Part shown: piece by piece, positions 1-7,386 of the stretch
How positions within the stretch are numbered: position 1 is the first letter of the stretch
Layout of the letters: the number at the start of each line of letters is the position of its first letter
NCBI GenBank assembly: GCA_017743585.1
Contig: JAGHYP010000050.1
Coordinates: 1-13,048, forward strand
Direction: 5' to 3'
Source of the DNA: Chloroflexota bacterium
Lineage (GTDB): Bacteria > Chloroflexota > Anaerolineae > Aggregatilineales > UBA2796
DNA: 13,048 bases
Notes under the pieces: model-generated
Told to the model about the DNA's origin: nothing
The model's database searches: none
The model's input: the letters and a program-made list of their open reading frames with translations, nothing else
Translations under genes and position numbers: made by a program

Positions 1-714
1 CATCTCCACGAACTCCGAGCCGCTGACACTGAAGAACGGCACGCCCGCTTCGCCCGCCACCGCCTTCGCCAGCAGCGTCTTGCCCGTGCCGGGGCTGCCG
101 ATCAACAGCACGCCTTTCGGAATGCGCGCGCCCAGCTGGACGAATTTATCGGGCTCTTTCAGGAACTCAACGATCTCGCGCAGCTCTTCTTTTGCCTCGT
201 CGGCGCCTGCCACATCGTCAAACGTGACCGTTGGACGGTCGCCTGTGAACATGCGGGCGCGGCTCTTGCCGAAGGAAATCGCCTGATTGTTCGAGCCTTG
301 CGCTTGGCGCAGCATCAGGAAGAAGAAGCCTGCGATCAAGACGATCGGCAGCAGGGAGAGCAGGACGTTGAAAAGCGGCGTGATATCGTTCGGCTGCACA
401 TATTCGATCGGCAACTGCGCTATAAGCTCGCGTGGCACGCCCAAGCTGATGAGTTGCTCAGGCAGCGGCATGGATGGATCCTTGCGCGAAATGGTAGGCG
501 GACGGCTGCCGCCCGCGTAAGTGATGCGCACTTCGTTCTGCGCGACGGAAATGGCGGCAATGTGCGGCGTGCCGCTGATGATCTGCTGAGCAAGCTCGCT
601 CAGCTTCAGCTCGTTCGCATTCGAACCGCTGCCGCGAACGCCCAAAAAAATCGCCACCAGCGCCACAGCGATCAGAACCCAGATGAAGAGGTTGCGAAAA
701 CGCGGGTTACTCAC
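1..714 (-). CDS. ftsH: ATP-dependent zinc metalloprotease FtsH, N-terminal part (runs off left edge)
   Basis: FtsH is a hexameric membrane-anchored AAA+ protease that degrades misassembled membrane proteins and some short-lived cytosolic regulators. The visible 238 residues read without interruption from a GTG start to the window edge. They show a first membrane segment at about residues 9-26, an extracytoplasmic domain at about 30-110, and a second membrane segment at about 114-135. After this comes the conserved TFDDVAGADEAKEEL block (164-178) and the AAA+ P-loop GSPGTGKT (206-213), followed by the FtsH-typical FFSVSGSEFVEM at the edge. The P-loop has Ser where most FtsH proteins have a second Pro. 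Walker B, the second region of homology and the HExxH zinc protease site lie outside the window. The GTG start is chosen because GGAGG at 730-726 lies 11 nt upstream and a TAG stop (735-733) closes the frame just above it. The gene is divergent from the transporter operon. Confidence 0.96.
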   Translation of the reverse strand, partial: MSNPRFRNLFIWVLIAVALVAIFLGVRGSGSNANELKLSELAQQIISGTPHIAAISVAQNEVRITYAGGSRPPTISRKDPSMPLPEQLISLGVPRELIAQLPIEYVQPNDITPLFNVLLSLLPIVLIAGFFFLMLRQAQGSNNQAISFGKSRARMFTGDRPTVTFDDVAGADEAKEELREIVEFLKEPDKFVQLGARIPKGVLLIGSPGTGKTLLAKAVAGEAGVPFFSVSGSEFVEM

Positions 715-804
715 AGCCCAAGAAGCCTCCAACTATGTGCGTGTTGGGCAGAAGCGTTCCTACGCTCTCTCGCGCAGCCTGCACGCACGCGGTCCGTTAC
801 TCTG

Positions 805-810
805 ATTATA
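805..810 (-). promoter_or_regulatory. Probable ftsH promoter, extended -10 (TGG-TATAAT)
   Basis: On the minus strand, 805-810 reads TATAAT, a perfect sigma-70 -10 hexamer, and is preceded by TGG, an extended -10 motif. No good -35 hexamer is seen at 16-19 nt, which fits extended -10 promoters. Transcription would begin near 797, giving an ftsH leader of about 80 nt. Seen in sequence; use as a promoter is inferred. Confidence 0.6.
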
Positions 811-1039
811 CCAACAAGCACCAGAAAATACAGCCTTTGGCGGGTCGCCGCCAATGCCACCTTGCCAGCAGGCGATGCCAAGCGATTTGAGGGGTGATCT
901 TGCGCAGCTTTCTGGGCTGATGCGCGGCTCTGAGCGCGATCCTAGCGAGTCGTCAAAGCCGCTGCGCTTGGCAAGTTGCGCAGCGCGCCAAACTTGTGCC
1001 TCATGGCGAGCGATGCTGTTCTCCGCAGCGAAACAAAAC

Positions 1040-1068
1040 TTGCGAGCGCGCCTTTTTTGCAATACAAT
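1040..1068 (+). promoter_or_regulatory. Sigma-70-type promoter for the ABC transporter operon
   Basis: TTGCGA (1040-1045) and TACAAT (1063-1068) are separated by exactly 17 nt. Four of six -35 bases and five of six -10 bases match the consensus. Transcription would start near 1075, leaving a leader of about 130 nt before the first gene. This is the best promoter upstream of 1204. Confidence 0.7.
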
Positions 1069-1203
1069 GCCGCCACACCCTGCAGAACACTCTATGAGGG
1101 AGACCACAACTGCCCGTATCTGCCCTTGCGGCAGGGCAGGTGTGTCAAGCGTATCCTGTAGCGCGAGCTGCGCTCCACGATACCCGAGTAAGGAGACGCG
1201 ACT

Positions 1204-2214
1204 TTGGCCGTCTTGATGGAGGTCAAAGACCTCACGACCTATTTTCACACGCAAGAAGGCACGGTCTATGCCGTCAACGGCATTTCTTACACTGTGAACG
1301 AGGGCGAGACGCTCGGCATCGTCGGCGAGAGCGGCAGCGGCAAAAGCGTGCAATCGCTCTCGATTCTCAGGCTGATCCCTAGCCCGCCTGGCAAGATCGA
1401 GTCGGGCTCGGTCATCTTTCGCGGGCGCGATTTGCTCAAGCTCTCGCGGGAAGAGATGCGCGCTGTGCGCGGCGCTGAGATCGCCATGATCTTCCAAGAC
1501 CCGATGACGTCGCTCAACCCCGTGCTGACCATCGGGCGGCAGATCACAGAGGCGCTGGAGCTGCATTTGGCGATGGATAGAAGGGCGGCGCGCCGCCGCG
1601 CTATCGAGCTGCTGAAAATGGTCGGCATCCCCGACGCCGAGCGCCGCATTGATGACTACCCGCATCAATTCTCAGGCGGCATGCGCCAGCGCGCCATGAT
1701 CGCCATGGCACTCTCGTGCAATCCGCAGCTGCTGATCGCCGATGAGCCAACCACAGCGCTCGACGTGACCATTCAGGCGCAAATCATTGACCTTGTGCGC
1801 CGCCTGCGCGATGAGATCGGGATGGCGATGATTTGGATCACGCACGATCTGGGCGTGATCGCAGGCTTGGCGGATACTGTTCAGGTGATGTACGCGGGCT
1901 TCATCGTGGAGCGCGGGCCTGTTGAGAAAATTTTCAGCGATACGCGCCATCCGTACACGCTCGGCTTGCGCAACTCGCTGCCGCGCGTGGATCGGCGCGG
2001 CGGACGCCTGATCCCGATTGAAGGCGCGCCGCCCGATATGCGCAAAAAGCCAAAAGGCTGCCCCTTCGCGCCGCGCTGCATTTACAGGGCTGCCTACAAA
2101 CTGACTAAGTGCGAGGAAGAGAATCCGCCGCTGATGCCTGCCGAAGGCTCTGATCCGAATCACCTAGTGGCGTGCTGGATAGACGTACGCAAAGGAGTGC
2201 CTGCCGATGCCTGA
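1204..2214 (+). CDS. dppD: Peptide-type ABC transporter ATP-binding protein (DppD/OppD family)
   Basis: Cytoplasmic ATPase subunit, 336 residues, that should pair with the next gene's product to power a peptide/nickel-type importer. The nucleotide-binding domain is complete: Walker A GESGSGKS (41-48), Q-loop FQDP (97-100), signature FSGGMRQR (156-163), Walker B LLIADEP (176-182), D-loop, and switch His214. The C-terminal oligopeptide-transporter extension (about 235-336) carries Cys286, Cys292, Cys303 and Cys324, the four-cysteine pattern that binds an iron-sulfur cluster in some DppD proteins. A TTG start is chosen because AGGAG (1191-1195) lies 8 nt before it; the in-frame ATG at 1216 would be 20 nt away. 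The stop overlaps the next gene by 8 nt. Dpp rather than Opp is a family-level choice; the substrate cannot be read from the ATPase. Confidence 0.95.
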   Translation: MAVLMEVKDLTTYFHTQEGTVYAVNGISYTVNEGETLGIVGESGSGKSVQSLSILRLIPSPPGKIESGSVIFRGRDLLKLSREEMRAVRGAEIAMIFQDPMTSLNPVLTIGRQITEALELHLAMDRRAARRRAIELLKMVGIPDAERRIDDYPHQFSGGMRQRAMIAMALSCNPQLLIADEPTTALDVTIQAQIIDLVRRLRDEIGMAMIWITHDLGVIAGLADTVQVMYAGFIVERGPVEKIFSDTRHPYTLGLRNSLPRVDRRGGRLIPIEGAPPDMRKKPKGCPFAPRCIYRAAYKLTKCEEENPPLMPAEGSDPNHLVACWIDVRKGVPADA

Positions 2215-3232
2215 GCCGATGACGCAAGCCCCAACTGCTCAAAAAGACGCCCAAGGTCGTGAAGTGCTGCTGCGGGTGCGCGGCTTGAAGAAATATTTCC
2301 CAATCATGGCGGGCTTCATCCTGCAGCGCCAGGTCGGCTCGATCAAAGCAGTGGATGGCGTCAGCTTTGACGTTTACAAAGGCGAGACGCTCGGCTTGGT
2401 CGGCGAATCGGGCTGCGGCAAGTCCACCACGGGGCGCACAGTGCTGCAGCTCTATCGCCCTACAGCTGGCTCGGTCGAGTTCGAAGGCGTCGACTTGGTC
2501 AAACTGAAGGGCGAAGCGCTGCGCCGCATGCGCCGCCGCATGCAGATGATCTTCCAAGACCCCTACGCCTCGCTCAATCCGCGCATGTCGGTTGGGCGCA
2601 TCATCGCCGAGCCGCTCGTTGTGCACGGCATCGGGACGCCCGCCGAGCGCGCCGAGCGCGTCCAGTACTTGCTGGAGAGAGTCGGCTTGAACCCGTACTT
2701 CGTGAACCGCTATCCTCATGAGTTCAGCGGCGGGCAGCGGCAGCGGATTGGCATCGCGCGCGCTCTGGCGCTCAATCCAAGCCTGATCGTGGCAGATGAG
2801 CCGATCTCAGCGTTGGATGTCTCGATCCAAGCGCAAGTGGTCAACTTGCTGCAAGACCTGCAGCAAGAGTTCGGCTTGACCTATCTGTTCATCGCGCATG
2901 ACCTGAGCATGGTGCGCCATATCTGCGACCGCGTGGCAGTCATGTACTTGGGCAAGATCGTCGAGCTGGCGCCTTCGGATGAGCTGTACAACAATCCGCT
3001 GCATCCCTACACGCAGGCGCTGCTCTCAGCCGTGCCAGTGCCCGACCCTGCGCTGGAGAGAAAGCGCCAGCGCATCATCCTGAAAGGCGATGTGCCAAGC
3101 CCCGCCAATCCGCCTGTCGGCTGCAATTTCAACACGCGCTGCCCAGTGGCAGTTGAGAGCTGCTTCCGCGATGAACCTGTGCTGAAGGAAGTCTCGCCCG
3201 GCCATTCTGTAGCCTGCCACTTGGTCAGCTGA
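2207..3232 (+). CDS. dppF: Peptide-type ABC transporter ATP-binding protein (DppF/OppF family)
   Basis: Second ATPase half of the importer, 341 residues, cytoplasmic. Motifs in order: Walker A GESGCGKST (66-74), Q-loop FQDPYASLNP (116-125), signature EFSGGQRQR (172-180), Walker B LIVADEP (193-199), and switch His231 in IAHD. The segment before Walker A (KKYFPIMAGFILQRQVGSIK) is the spacer typical of OppF/DppF between the first strand and the P-loop. The C-terminal oligopeptide domain again holds four cysteines (GCNFNTRC, then ESC and VAC). The ATG at 2207 has AAAGGAG at 2191-2197 and lies inside the last codons of the upstream gene, so translation of the two ATPases is probably coupled. A hairpin and 42 nt separate it from the permease. 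Confidence 0.95.
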   Translation: MPEPMTQAPTAQKDAQGREVLLRVRGLKKYFPIMAGFILQRQVGSIKAVDGVSFDVYKGETLGLVGESGCGKSTTGRTVLQLYRPTAGSVEFEGVDLVKLKGEALRRMRRRMQMIFQDPYASLNPRMSVGRIIAEPLVVHGIGTPAERAERVQYLLERVGLNPYFVNRYPHEFSGGQRQRIGIARALALNPSLIVADEPISALDVSIQAQVVNLLQDLQQEFGLTYLFIAHDLSMVRHICDRVAVMYLGKIVELAPSDELYNNPLHPYTQALLSAVPVPDPALERKRQRIILKGDVPSPANPPVGCNFNTRCPVAVESCFRDEPVLKEVSPGHSVACHLVS

Positions 3233-3233
3233 G

Positions 3234-3256
3234 GCATCTTCAAGCGTTGTAGATGC
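3234..3256 (+). repeat. Intercistronic hairpin between the ATPase and permease genes
   Basis: GCATCT (3234-3239) and AGATGC (3251-3256) form a six-base stem. After one T-T mismatch, CAA pairs with TTG around a GCG loop. It lies two bases after the second ATPase's stop and 18 bases before the permease start, and no T-tract follows. It could be an mRNA-stability or processing element within the operon; that role is inference. Confidence 0.4.
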
Positions 3257-3274
3257 AAAGTTTAGAGGCAAGGT

Positions 3275-4300
3275 ATGGCAGCCGCTTCTAAACCGCTCTC
3301 GCTCGGCAGGCAACGCGATGAAACTAGGGTGCGCACGCCGCTCGGCGATGCGTGGAGGCAGTTCCGTCGCAATCGCCTCGCCGTGGTCGGCTTGTGTTTT
3401 ATCATTTTTCTGGTCGCGTTGGCGATCGGCGCTGACTTTTTGCAGAGCATCGGCTTTTTGGACGATCCGCTCTATCAGCACGATGCGCCTGGCATGACCT
3501 TGGCGCCGCCCATGACCTGCACGCAAGACCCGCGCCGCATGAACCCACAGTGGTGCTTCGTCTTCGGCACAGACGACCTGCGCCGCGACATGATGAGCCG
3601 CGCCATTTACGGCGCGCGAGTCTCGCTTTCGGTCGGTTTCATCGGCGCGGCCATCTCGATGCTGATCGGCGTCAGCTACGGCATGATCGCAGGCTATTAC
3701 GGCGGCGCTATTGATAACTTGATGATGCGCTTCGTTGACTTTCTGTACGCCATCCCTGACCTAGCGCTGTTCATTGTATTGCAAGTGTTCTTCAAAGCGC
3801 TCGCTGCTGAGCGCGAGCGTGTTGGCCCGTTTGCACAGGTTCTGGTGGATATCGATCGCAGCATGGGCGGCCTGTTTTTCCTGTTCATCGTGCTGGGCTT
3901 GCTCAGCTGGATCGGGGTCGCGCGCCTGGCACGCGGCCAGACGCTTTCGTGCAAACAGAAAGACTTCATCGAGGCGGCGCGCGCCATCGGCGCACGCGAT
4001 CGGCGCATCATCTTTGTCCATCTGCTGCCGAACATCCTCGGCCCGCTGGTGGTGGTCGGCGTGCAGTCCATTGCGGGCTTCATCGGCGTGGAAACGACGC
4101 TGAGCTACCTCGGCATCGGCGTCAACCCGCCGACCCCGAGCTGGGGCGGCATGATCGCCACAGCGCAGAACAACGTCTTCGGCGCTTATCCGCATCTGGT
4201 GCTAGTGCCTACCGTGATGCTCGGCTTGACCGTGCTCTCGTTCTATTTCCTCGCTGATGGACTGCGCGACGCGCTCGATCCGAGCCTACGTGATAGCTGA
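3275..4300 (+). CDS. dppC: Peptide-type ABC transporter permease (DppC/OppC family)
   Basis: Inner-membrane subunit, 341 residues. The first helix is at about 36-56, further helices at about 116-141, 158-175, 198-218, 253-275 and 309-329. The EAA loop that docks the ATPases is clear (EAARAIGARDRRIIFVHLLPN from residue 233), and the downstream GVETTLSYLGIGVNPPTPSWG is highly typical of DppC. Compared with classic DppC proteins of about 300 residues there is extra sequence in two external loops. One (about 57-100) holds Cys82 and Cys94; the other lies between helices three and four (about 176-197). An AGAGG ribosome-binding site (3264-3268) precedes the ATG by 6 nt. The lipoprotein gene follows after 17 nt. 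Family assignment is firm; substrate is unknown. Confidence 0.94.
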   Translation: MAAASKPLSLGRQRDETRVRTPLGDAWRQFRRNRLAVVGLCFIIFLVALAIGADFLQSIGFLDDPLYQHDAPGMTLAPPMTCTQDPRRMNPQWCFVFGTDDLRRDMMSRAIYGARVSLSVGFIGAAISMLIGVSYGMIAGYYGGAIDNLMMRFVDFLYAIPDLALFIVLQVFFKALAAERERVGPFAQVLVDIDRSMGGLFFLFIVLGLLSWIGVARLARGQTLSCKQKDFIEAARAIGARDRRIIFVHLLPNILGPLVVVGVQSIAGFIGVETTLSYLGIGVNPPTPSWGGMIATAQNNVFGAYPHLVLVPTVMLGLTVLSFYFLADGLRDALDPSLRDS

Positions 4301-4317
4301 GGCTGAGAGATTGAGGG

Positions 4318-4956
4318 ATGATGACTGCACATCGCACACGCGCTTTGTTAGCGCCCTGCGCCGTCTTCTTGATTTTGAGCATGGCGGCGCTCGCCTGCAC
4401 TGCCAACGATACGCTCTTCATCCGCCTGACCGATACGCCGCCGCCGACCATCACGCCCACGCCGCTGGCGATCACCACCAAATTCAAGGTCGGCGATAGC
4501 GGCGTGGTGGTCGGAATCTCGGAATTCGCTGCGATCTCGTTGCCCGCCAGCGCCGGGCCGCTTGTGCCGGGCATCGGCGGCGCTACATGCTTCCCAAACA
4601 CGCGCGTGACCGTCTTGGACGTCTCGCGCAACGTGAACGATCCAAGCGACGAGACAATCTACTACCTTGTGCAGTGCAGCGGCAAGGGATGGGTGGCAGA
4701 ATATCGATTCTCGCGCTTCAATCGCGGCGATACAGCGATCGTCAAGACCAAAGATGGCAGCGACGTCAAGCTCTATCGCCGATCGGACGTGAACTCAGCG
4801 CAGCTGGACGAACCATGCCCGAACGGGACAGAAGTGAAGGTGATCGGTTTGACCGCCAATCCGTCGGATCGGCGCGATCGGAACATTTACGTGCAGGTGC
4901 GTTGTGGCGCGCTCAGCGGCTGGCTGCTTGAGGAGCAACTGGCGCCGCCGAGCTGA
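4318..4956 (+). CDS. Lipoprotein with two tandem SH3-like domains, inside the transporter operon
   Basis: A 212-residue exported protein of unassigned function. The N-terminus has a hydrophobic signal (about 9-26) ending in AALAC, a permissive lipobox with Cys27 as the likely lipidated residue. A Thr/Pro linker (40-50) follows. The rest is two copies of one domain, about 55-134 and 135-208. Both begin with GD plus a beta-strand, then Cys-Pro/Phe-Pro-Asn, strands, a DPSD/NPSD turn, and Cys-x(3-4)-GW. The cysteines are C91/C120 and C167/C196, each pair 29 residues apart, so one disulfide per domain is likely. The pattern resembles bacterial SH3 (SH3b) domains; this is a fold-level guess. The gene lies 17 nt after one permease gene and 12 nt before the other, so the product probably sits beside the transporter on the outer face. 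It is too small to be a family-5 peptide-binding protein. The start could be ATG 4318 or 4321. Confidence 0.85.
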   Translation: MMTAHRTRALLAPCAVFLILSMAALACTANDTLFIRLTDTPPPTITPTPLAITTKFKVGDSGVVVGISEFAAISLPASAGPLVPGIGGATCFPNTRVTVLDVSRNVNDPSDETIYYLVQCSGKGWVAEYRFSRFNRGDTAIVKTKDGSDVKLYRRSDVNSAQLDEPCPNGTEVKVIGLTANPSDRRDRNIYVQVRCGALSGWLLEEQLAPPS

Positions 4957-4968
4957 GAGGGGCCGAAG

Positions 4969-6192
4969 ATGACCAAGTACATCATCAGGCGCATTTTGAT
5001 CGCGATCCCTGTGCTGATCGCTATCATTTTCATCACGTTCCTGCTGATTCGCGCTGTGCCGGGCGGCCCGTTTGATTTCAGCGGCTCAAAAGCCACGCCC
5101 GAGCCGATTCGGCGCGCCCTTGAGCAGCGGTACGGCCTTGATTTGCCATTTCTGCTCAACCTGCCGTTCGATACCATTCCGCCCGATCACGACAAACCGC
5201 GCCGCGTGATTTATCCCGCCCTTGCCGATTGCGACGCCTTGCGGCGCGGCGTGCCGCCGGAGCAAGCGCGCCCCGCCACCAACGTGGTGGATGAATACCC
5301 AGGCTGGCAGTTGCTGCGCATCGTCACTGAGCGCCGCGAGACGACGATCACAGTCGGCGGGCGGCAAGTGCGCTGCCTGCAGGCTTCGCAGGTGCTTTAC
5401 TCCGATCTGTTCCTCAGCCAATTTTTCGGCTACTTGAACAACGTGCTGCGGTTCGATTTCGGCTTATCGGTCGGGCGCACGACGCTAGGGCAGCCCGTGA
5501 ACGAGCTGATCGCAGATCGGCTGCCTGTCTCGGTTCGGCTTGGCTTGCTGGCGGTCTTCATTGGTTTTGCGGTCGGCGTGCCGCTCGGCGTGCTGGCGGC
5601 GCTCTACCGCAACTCGCCGATTGATTACGGCGTGACCTTCTTCGCAGGCACGATTGCCGCGATTCCGACGCTGGTGCTGGGCCCGATCCTGATCATCGTG
5701 CTGGTGGTGCAATGGCGCGTGTTGCCGCCTGTCGATCCGAGGGTCTGGAAACAGCTGAGCATCTTCGACTGGAATTTCATTCGAGTTGCCATTCTGCCCG
5801 TCGGGGTGCTGGGCATCGGAATCTCGGCAGGGTTGGCGCGTCTGACGCGCGCTAGCGTGCTACAAGTGCTGCGCGATGACTATATCCGCACGGCGCGCGC
5901 CAAAGGCCTGCGCGAGCGCGCGGTGATCTACGTCCACGCCTTGAAAAACGCCCTGATTCCAGTGGCTACGATCGTCGGGCCGCTCTTGGCGGGCGTGCTG
6001 ACGGGCTCGCTGATCATCGAGCGCCTGTTCGCTATCCCGGGCCTAGGCGATGTGTTTGTGTCGAGCATCGCAGCGCGCGACCACACCATGCTGCTCGGCG
6101 TCACGATCCTGTACTCAGTCTTCTTGATCCTGGGCAACGTCTTGGTGGACGTGATCTACACTTGGCTCGATCCGCGCATTCGCTTCGATTAG
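4969..6192 (+). CDS. dppB: Peptide-type ABC transporter permease (DppB/OppB family), enlarged external loop
   Basis: Second permease, 407 residues, against about 310-340 for classic DppB. It opens with the family's MTKYIIRRIL and a first helix (about 9-28), then VPGGPFDF. The signature LPVSVRLG, normally near residue 100, appears only at 185, so the first external loop is about 70-80 residues longer than usual. The extra segment (about 60-150) includes Cys88 and Cys136. Further helices are at about 192-213, 223-247, 273-290, 326-350 and 375-400. The EAA loop is typical (DYIRTARAKGLRERAVIYVHALKNALIP from 304). GAGGGG (4957-4962) lies 6 nt before the ATG, straight after the lipoprotein stop. 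No terminator with a T-tract was found downstream. Family assignment is firm; the role of the insertion is unknown. Confidence 0.93.
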   Translation: MTKYIIRRILIAIPVLIAIIFITFLLIRAVPGGPFDFSGSKATPEPIRRALEQRYGLDLPFLLNLPFDTIPPDHDKPRRVIYPALADCDALRRGVPPEQARPATNVVDEYPGWQLLRIVTERRETTITVGGRQVRCLQASQVLYSDLFLSQFFGYLNNVLRFDFGLSVGRTTLGQPVNELIADRLPVSVRLGLLAVFIGFAVGVPLGVLAALYRNSPIDYGVTFFAGTIAAIPTLVLGPILIIVLVVQWRVLPPVDPRVWKQLSIFDWNFIRVAILPVGVLGIGISAGLARLTRASVLQVLRDDYIRTARAKGLRERAVIYVHALKNALIPVATIVGPLLAGVLTGSLIIERLFAIPGLGDVFVSSIAARDHTMLLGVTILYSVFLILGNVLVDVIYTWLDPRIRFD

Positions 6193-6372
6193 CTCACAAG
6201 CGCGCTGGGCGAGCGCACTGTGCAAGGCGCTCAGCGAGCCTGTGCAGATGAGCGCGCGCAAGCACTGGACGCACAAGAGCTTCCGCATGGCGCCAGCGCA
6301 GCCTGTCTTTGCCGCTCAGGGGCGCCTGAGGCGTGTTGCAATGCTCAGCGCGAGAGGGATGCATCTCCCAGC
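6193..6372. other. Gap between the transporter operon and the epimerase gene
   Basis: These 180 bp hold no convincing gene. A GTG at 6220 opens in frame with the downstream protein, but the extra 51 residues it would add resemble no SDR N-terminus. The clearest structure is a perfect inverted repeat, CTCAGG (6315-6320) - GGCG - CCTGAG (6325-6330), a six-base hairpin without a T-tract. It may be a weak end signal for the operon. I see no good -35/-10 pair. Confidence 0.4.
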
Positions 6373-7386
6373 ATGCAGGATCGCCCGACGATTTTCGTGA
6401 CTGGCGGCACAGGTCACTTAGGCTACGCGCTGCTGCCTGCTCTGCTGCGCGCAGGCTACCGAGTGCGCGCCCTGACGCGGCAACCTGAGCGGCACGCTTG
6501 GTTAAGGGCGCTGAACGGCGATCTACACATCGTGCGCGGCGACGTGACCGACGCGGCGCTCGTTCATCAGGCAGCGCAAGGCTGCCGCTACATCGTCCAT
6601 GCAGCGGCGAAATTCGCTTTCTGGGGGAAGAGCGAGCAATTCGAGCGCACAAACGTGGAAGGCGCGGCGAATGTGGTGCGGGCGGCGCTCGCCGCACAGG
6701 TGGAGAAGTTTGTACATATCTCGACTGTAGCTGTGGTCGGCAAGCCGCTGCCGGGGCGCGTGGTGGATGAGGCACATCCGACTGCTCCGAGCGATCCATA
6801 TCAGCGCAGCAAGCTGCGCGCTGAGCAGTTGGCATTGCAGGCGCAGCGCGAGCTGGGCTTGCCAGTGGTGGTGCTGCGTCCAGGCGCGTTCTACGGGCCC
6901 GGCGGACGCTACGCCTTCAATCGGCTGTTCATCGAAGACCCGCTGAAGGGCATCCGCATTCAGGTAGATGGCGGCAACTACATCACGTTTCCTGTTTACG
7001 TGGGCGACGTGGCGCAGGCGATTCTGAGCGCGCTGGAGCGCGGGCGCGTCGGCGAGGTCTACAACATCTGCGGCGAGACGCTCACGCATCGCGAGGCGAA
7101 TCGGATTGTGAGCGAAGAGGCGGGCATTTCGCCGTTCCGTCTGAACGTGCCGGGCGGCTTGATGATCCTCATCGCGCGCCTGTGGACTGCGCTGAGCGAG
7201 TACACGCGCGTCGAGCCATACTATCCGCTGAATTTGCGCTCGTACGTCTTCAACGATTGGCGAGTGAGCAGTGAGAAGGCGCGCCGCGAGCTTGGCTTCG
7301 CGCCGATCTCGTTCCGCGAAGGCGTGCGCCTCACGCTAGAATGGTACAGCGCGCAAGGGCTTTGGAAGCGGAAGAGGCGCGTATGA
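6373..7386 (+). CDS. NAD(P)-dependent epimerase/dehydratase-type extended SDR
   Basis: A 337-residue cytoplasmic oxidoreductase of the extended short-chain dehydrogenase family. The Rossmann nucleotide motif TGGTGHLG is at 10-17, immediately after the start. An RGDVTD block follows, and the catalytic set is HISTVAV (Thr118 in the place of the active-site Ser/Thr) plus Tyr143 and Lys147 in YQRSK. The later RPGAFYGPGG is also typical. The family covers sugar-nucleotide epimerases, dihydroflavonol reductases, 3-beta-hydroxysteroid dehydrogenases and HpnA-like proteins; the sequence alone does not decide the substrate. The ATG at 6373 is preferred because the fold starts there. Its best ribosome-binding site, GAGAGGG (6352-6358), is rather far (14 nt). 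It overlaps the next gene by ATGA. Confidence 0.88.
   Translation: MQDRPTIFVTGGTGHLGYALLPALLRAGYRVRALTRQPERHAWLRALNGDLHIVRGDVTDAALVHQAAQGCRYIVHAAAKFAFWGKSEQFERTNVEGAANVVRAALAAQVEKFVHISTVAVVGKPLPGRVVDEAHPTAPSDPYQRSKLRAEQLALQAQRELGLPVVVLRPGAFYGPGGRYAFNRLFIEDPLKGIRIQVDGGNYITFPVYVGDVAQAILSALERGRVGEVYNICGETLTHREANRIVSEEAGISPFRLNVPGGLMILIARLWTALSEYTRVEPYYPLNLRSYVFNDWRVSSEKARRELGFAPISFREGVRLTLEWYSAQGLWKRKRRV

Larger units (their letters stand above)
715..1203. other. Divergent intergenic region between ftsH and the transporter operon
   Basis: This 489-bp stretch separates two divergent genes. It holds the ftsH ribosome-binding site and extended -10 promoter at the left, and the operon promoter at 1040-1068 with a roughly 130-nt leader at the right. 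The leader contains a small hairpin, CTGCCC (1120-1125) with GGGCAG (1134-1139). The middle part (about 840-1035) shows no convincing gene, repeat or RNA. The reading frames that cross it have no ribosome-binding site and no recognisable protein family. Confidence 0.6.

Noticed and set aside
298..897. 199-codon plus-strand frame opposite ftsH
   Set aside because: Antisense to FtsH with a composition typical of a shadow frame (rich in Arg, Gln, His) and no motif.
1120..1139. Hairpin CTGCCC/GGGCAG in the operon leader as a terminator or riboswitch
   Set aside because: Only six base pairs, no T-tract, and no conserved riboswitch core nearby.
760..1668. 302-codon minus-strand frame across the operon promoter and the start of the first ATPase gene
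   Set aside because: It lies antisense to a well-defined ATPase gene and has no family motif; high GC content makes such frames common.
6220..6372. N-terminal extension of the SDR from GTG 6220
   Set aside because: The extra 51 residues match no SDR N-terminus; the Rossmann strand begins right after ATG 6373.
6194..6835. 213-codon minus-strand frame after the operon
   Set aside because: Over two thirds lies antisense to the SDR gene, and the residue content (Arg, Ser, Pro, Ala) looks like noise.
7341..7382. Upstream start for the small membrane protein
   Set aside because: ATG 7383 has a better ribosome-binding site and forms the typical ATGA overlap with the SDR stop.
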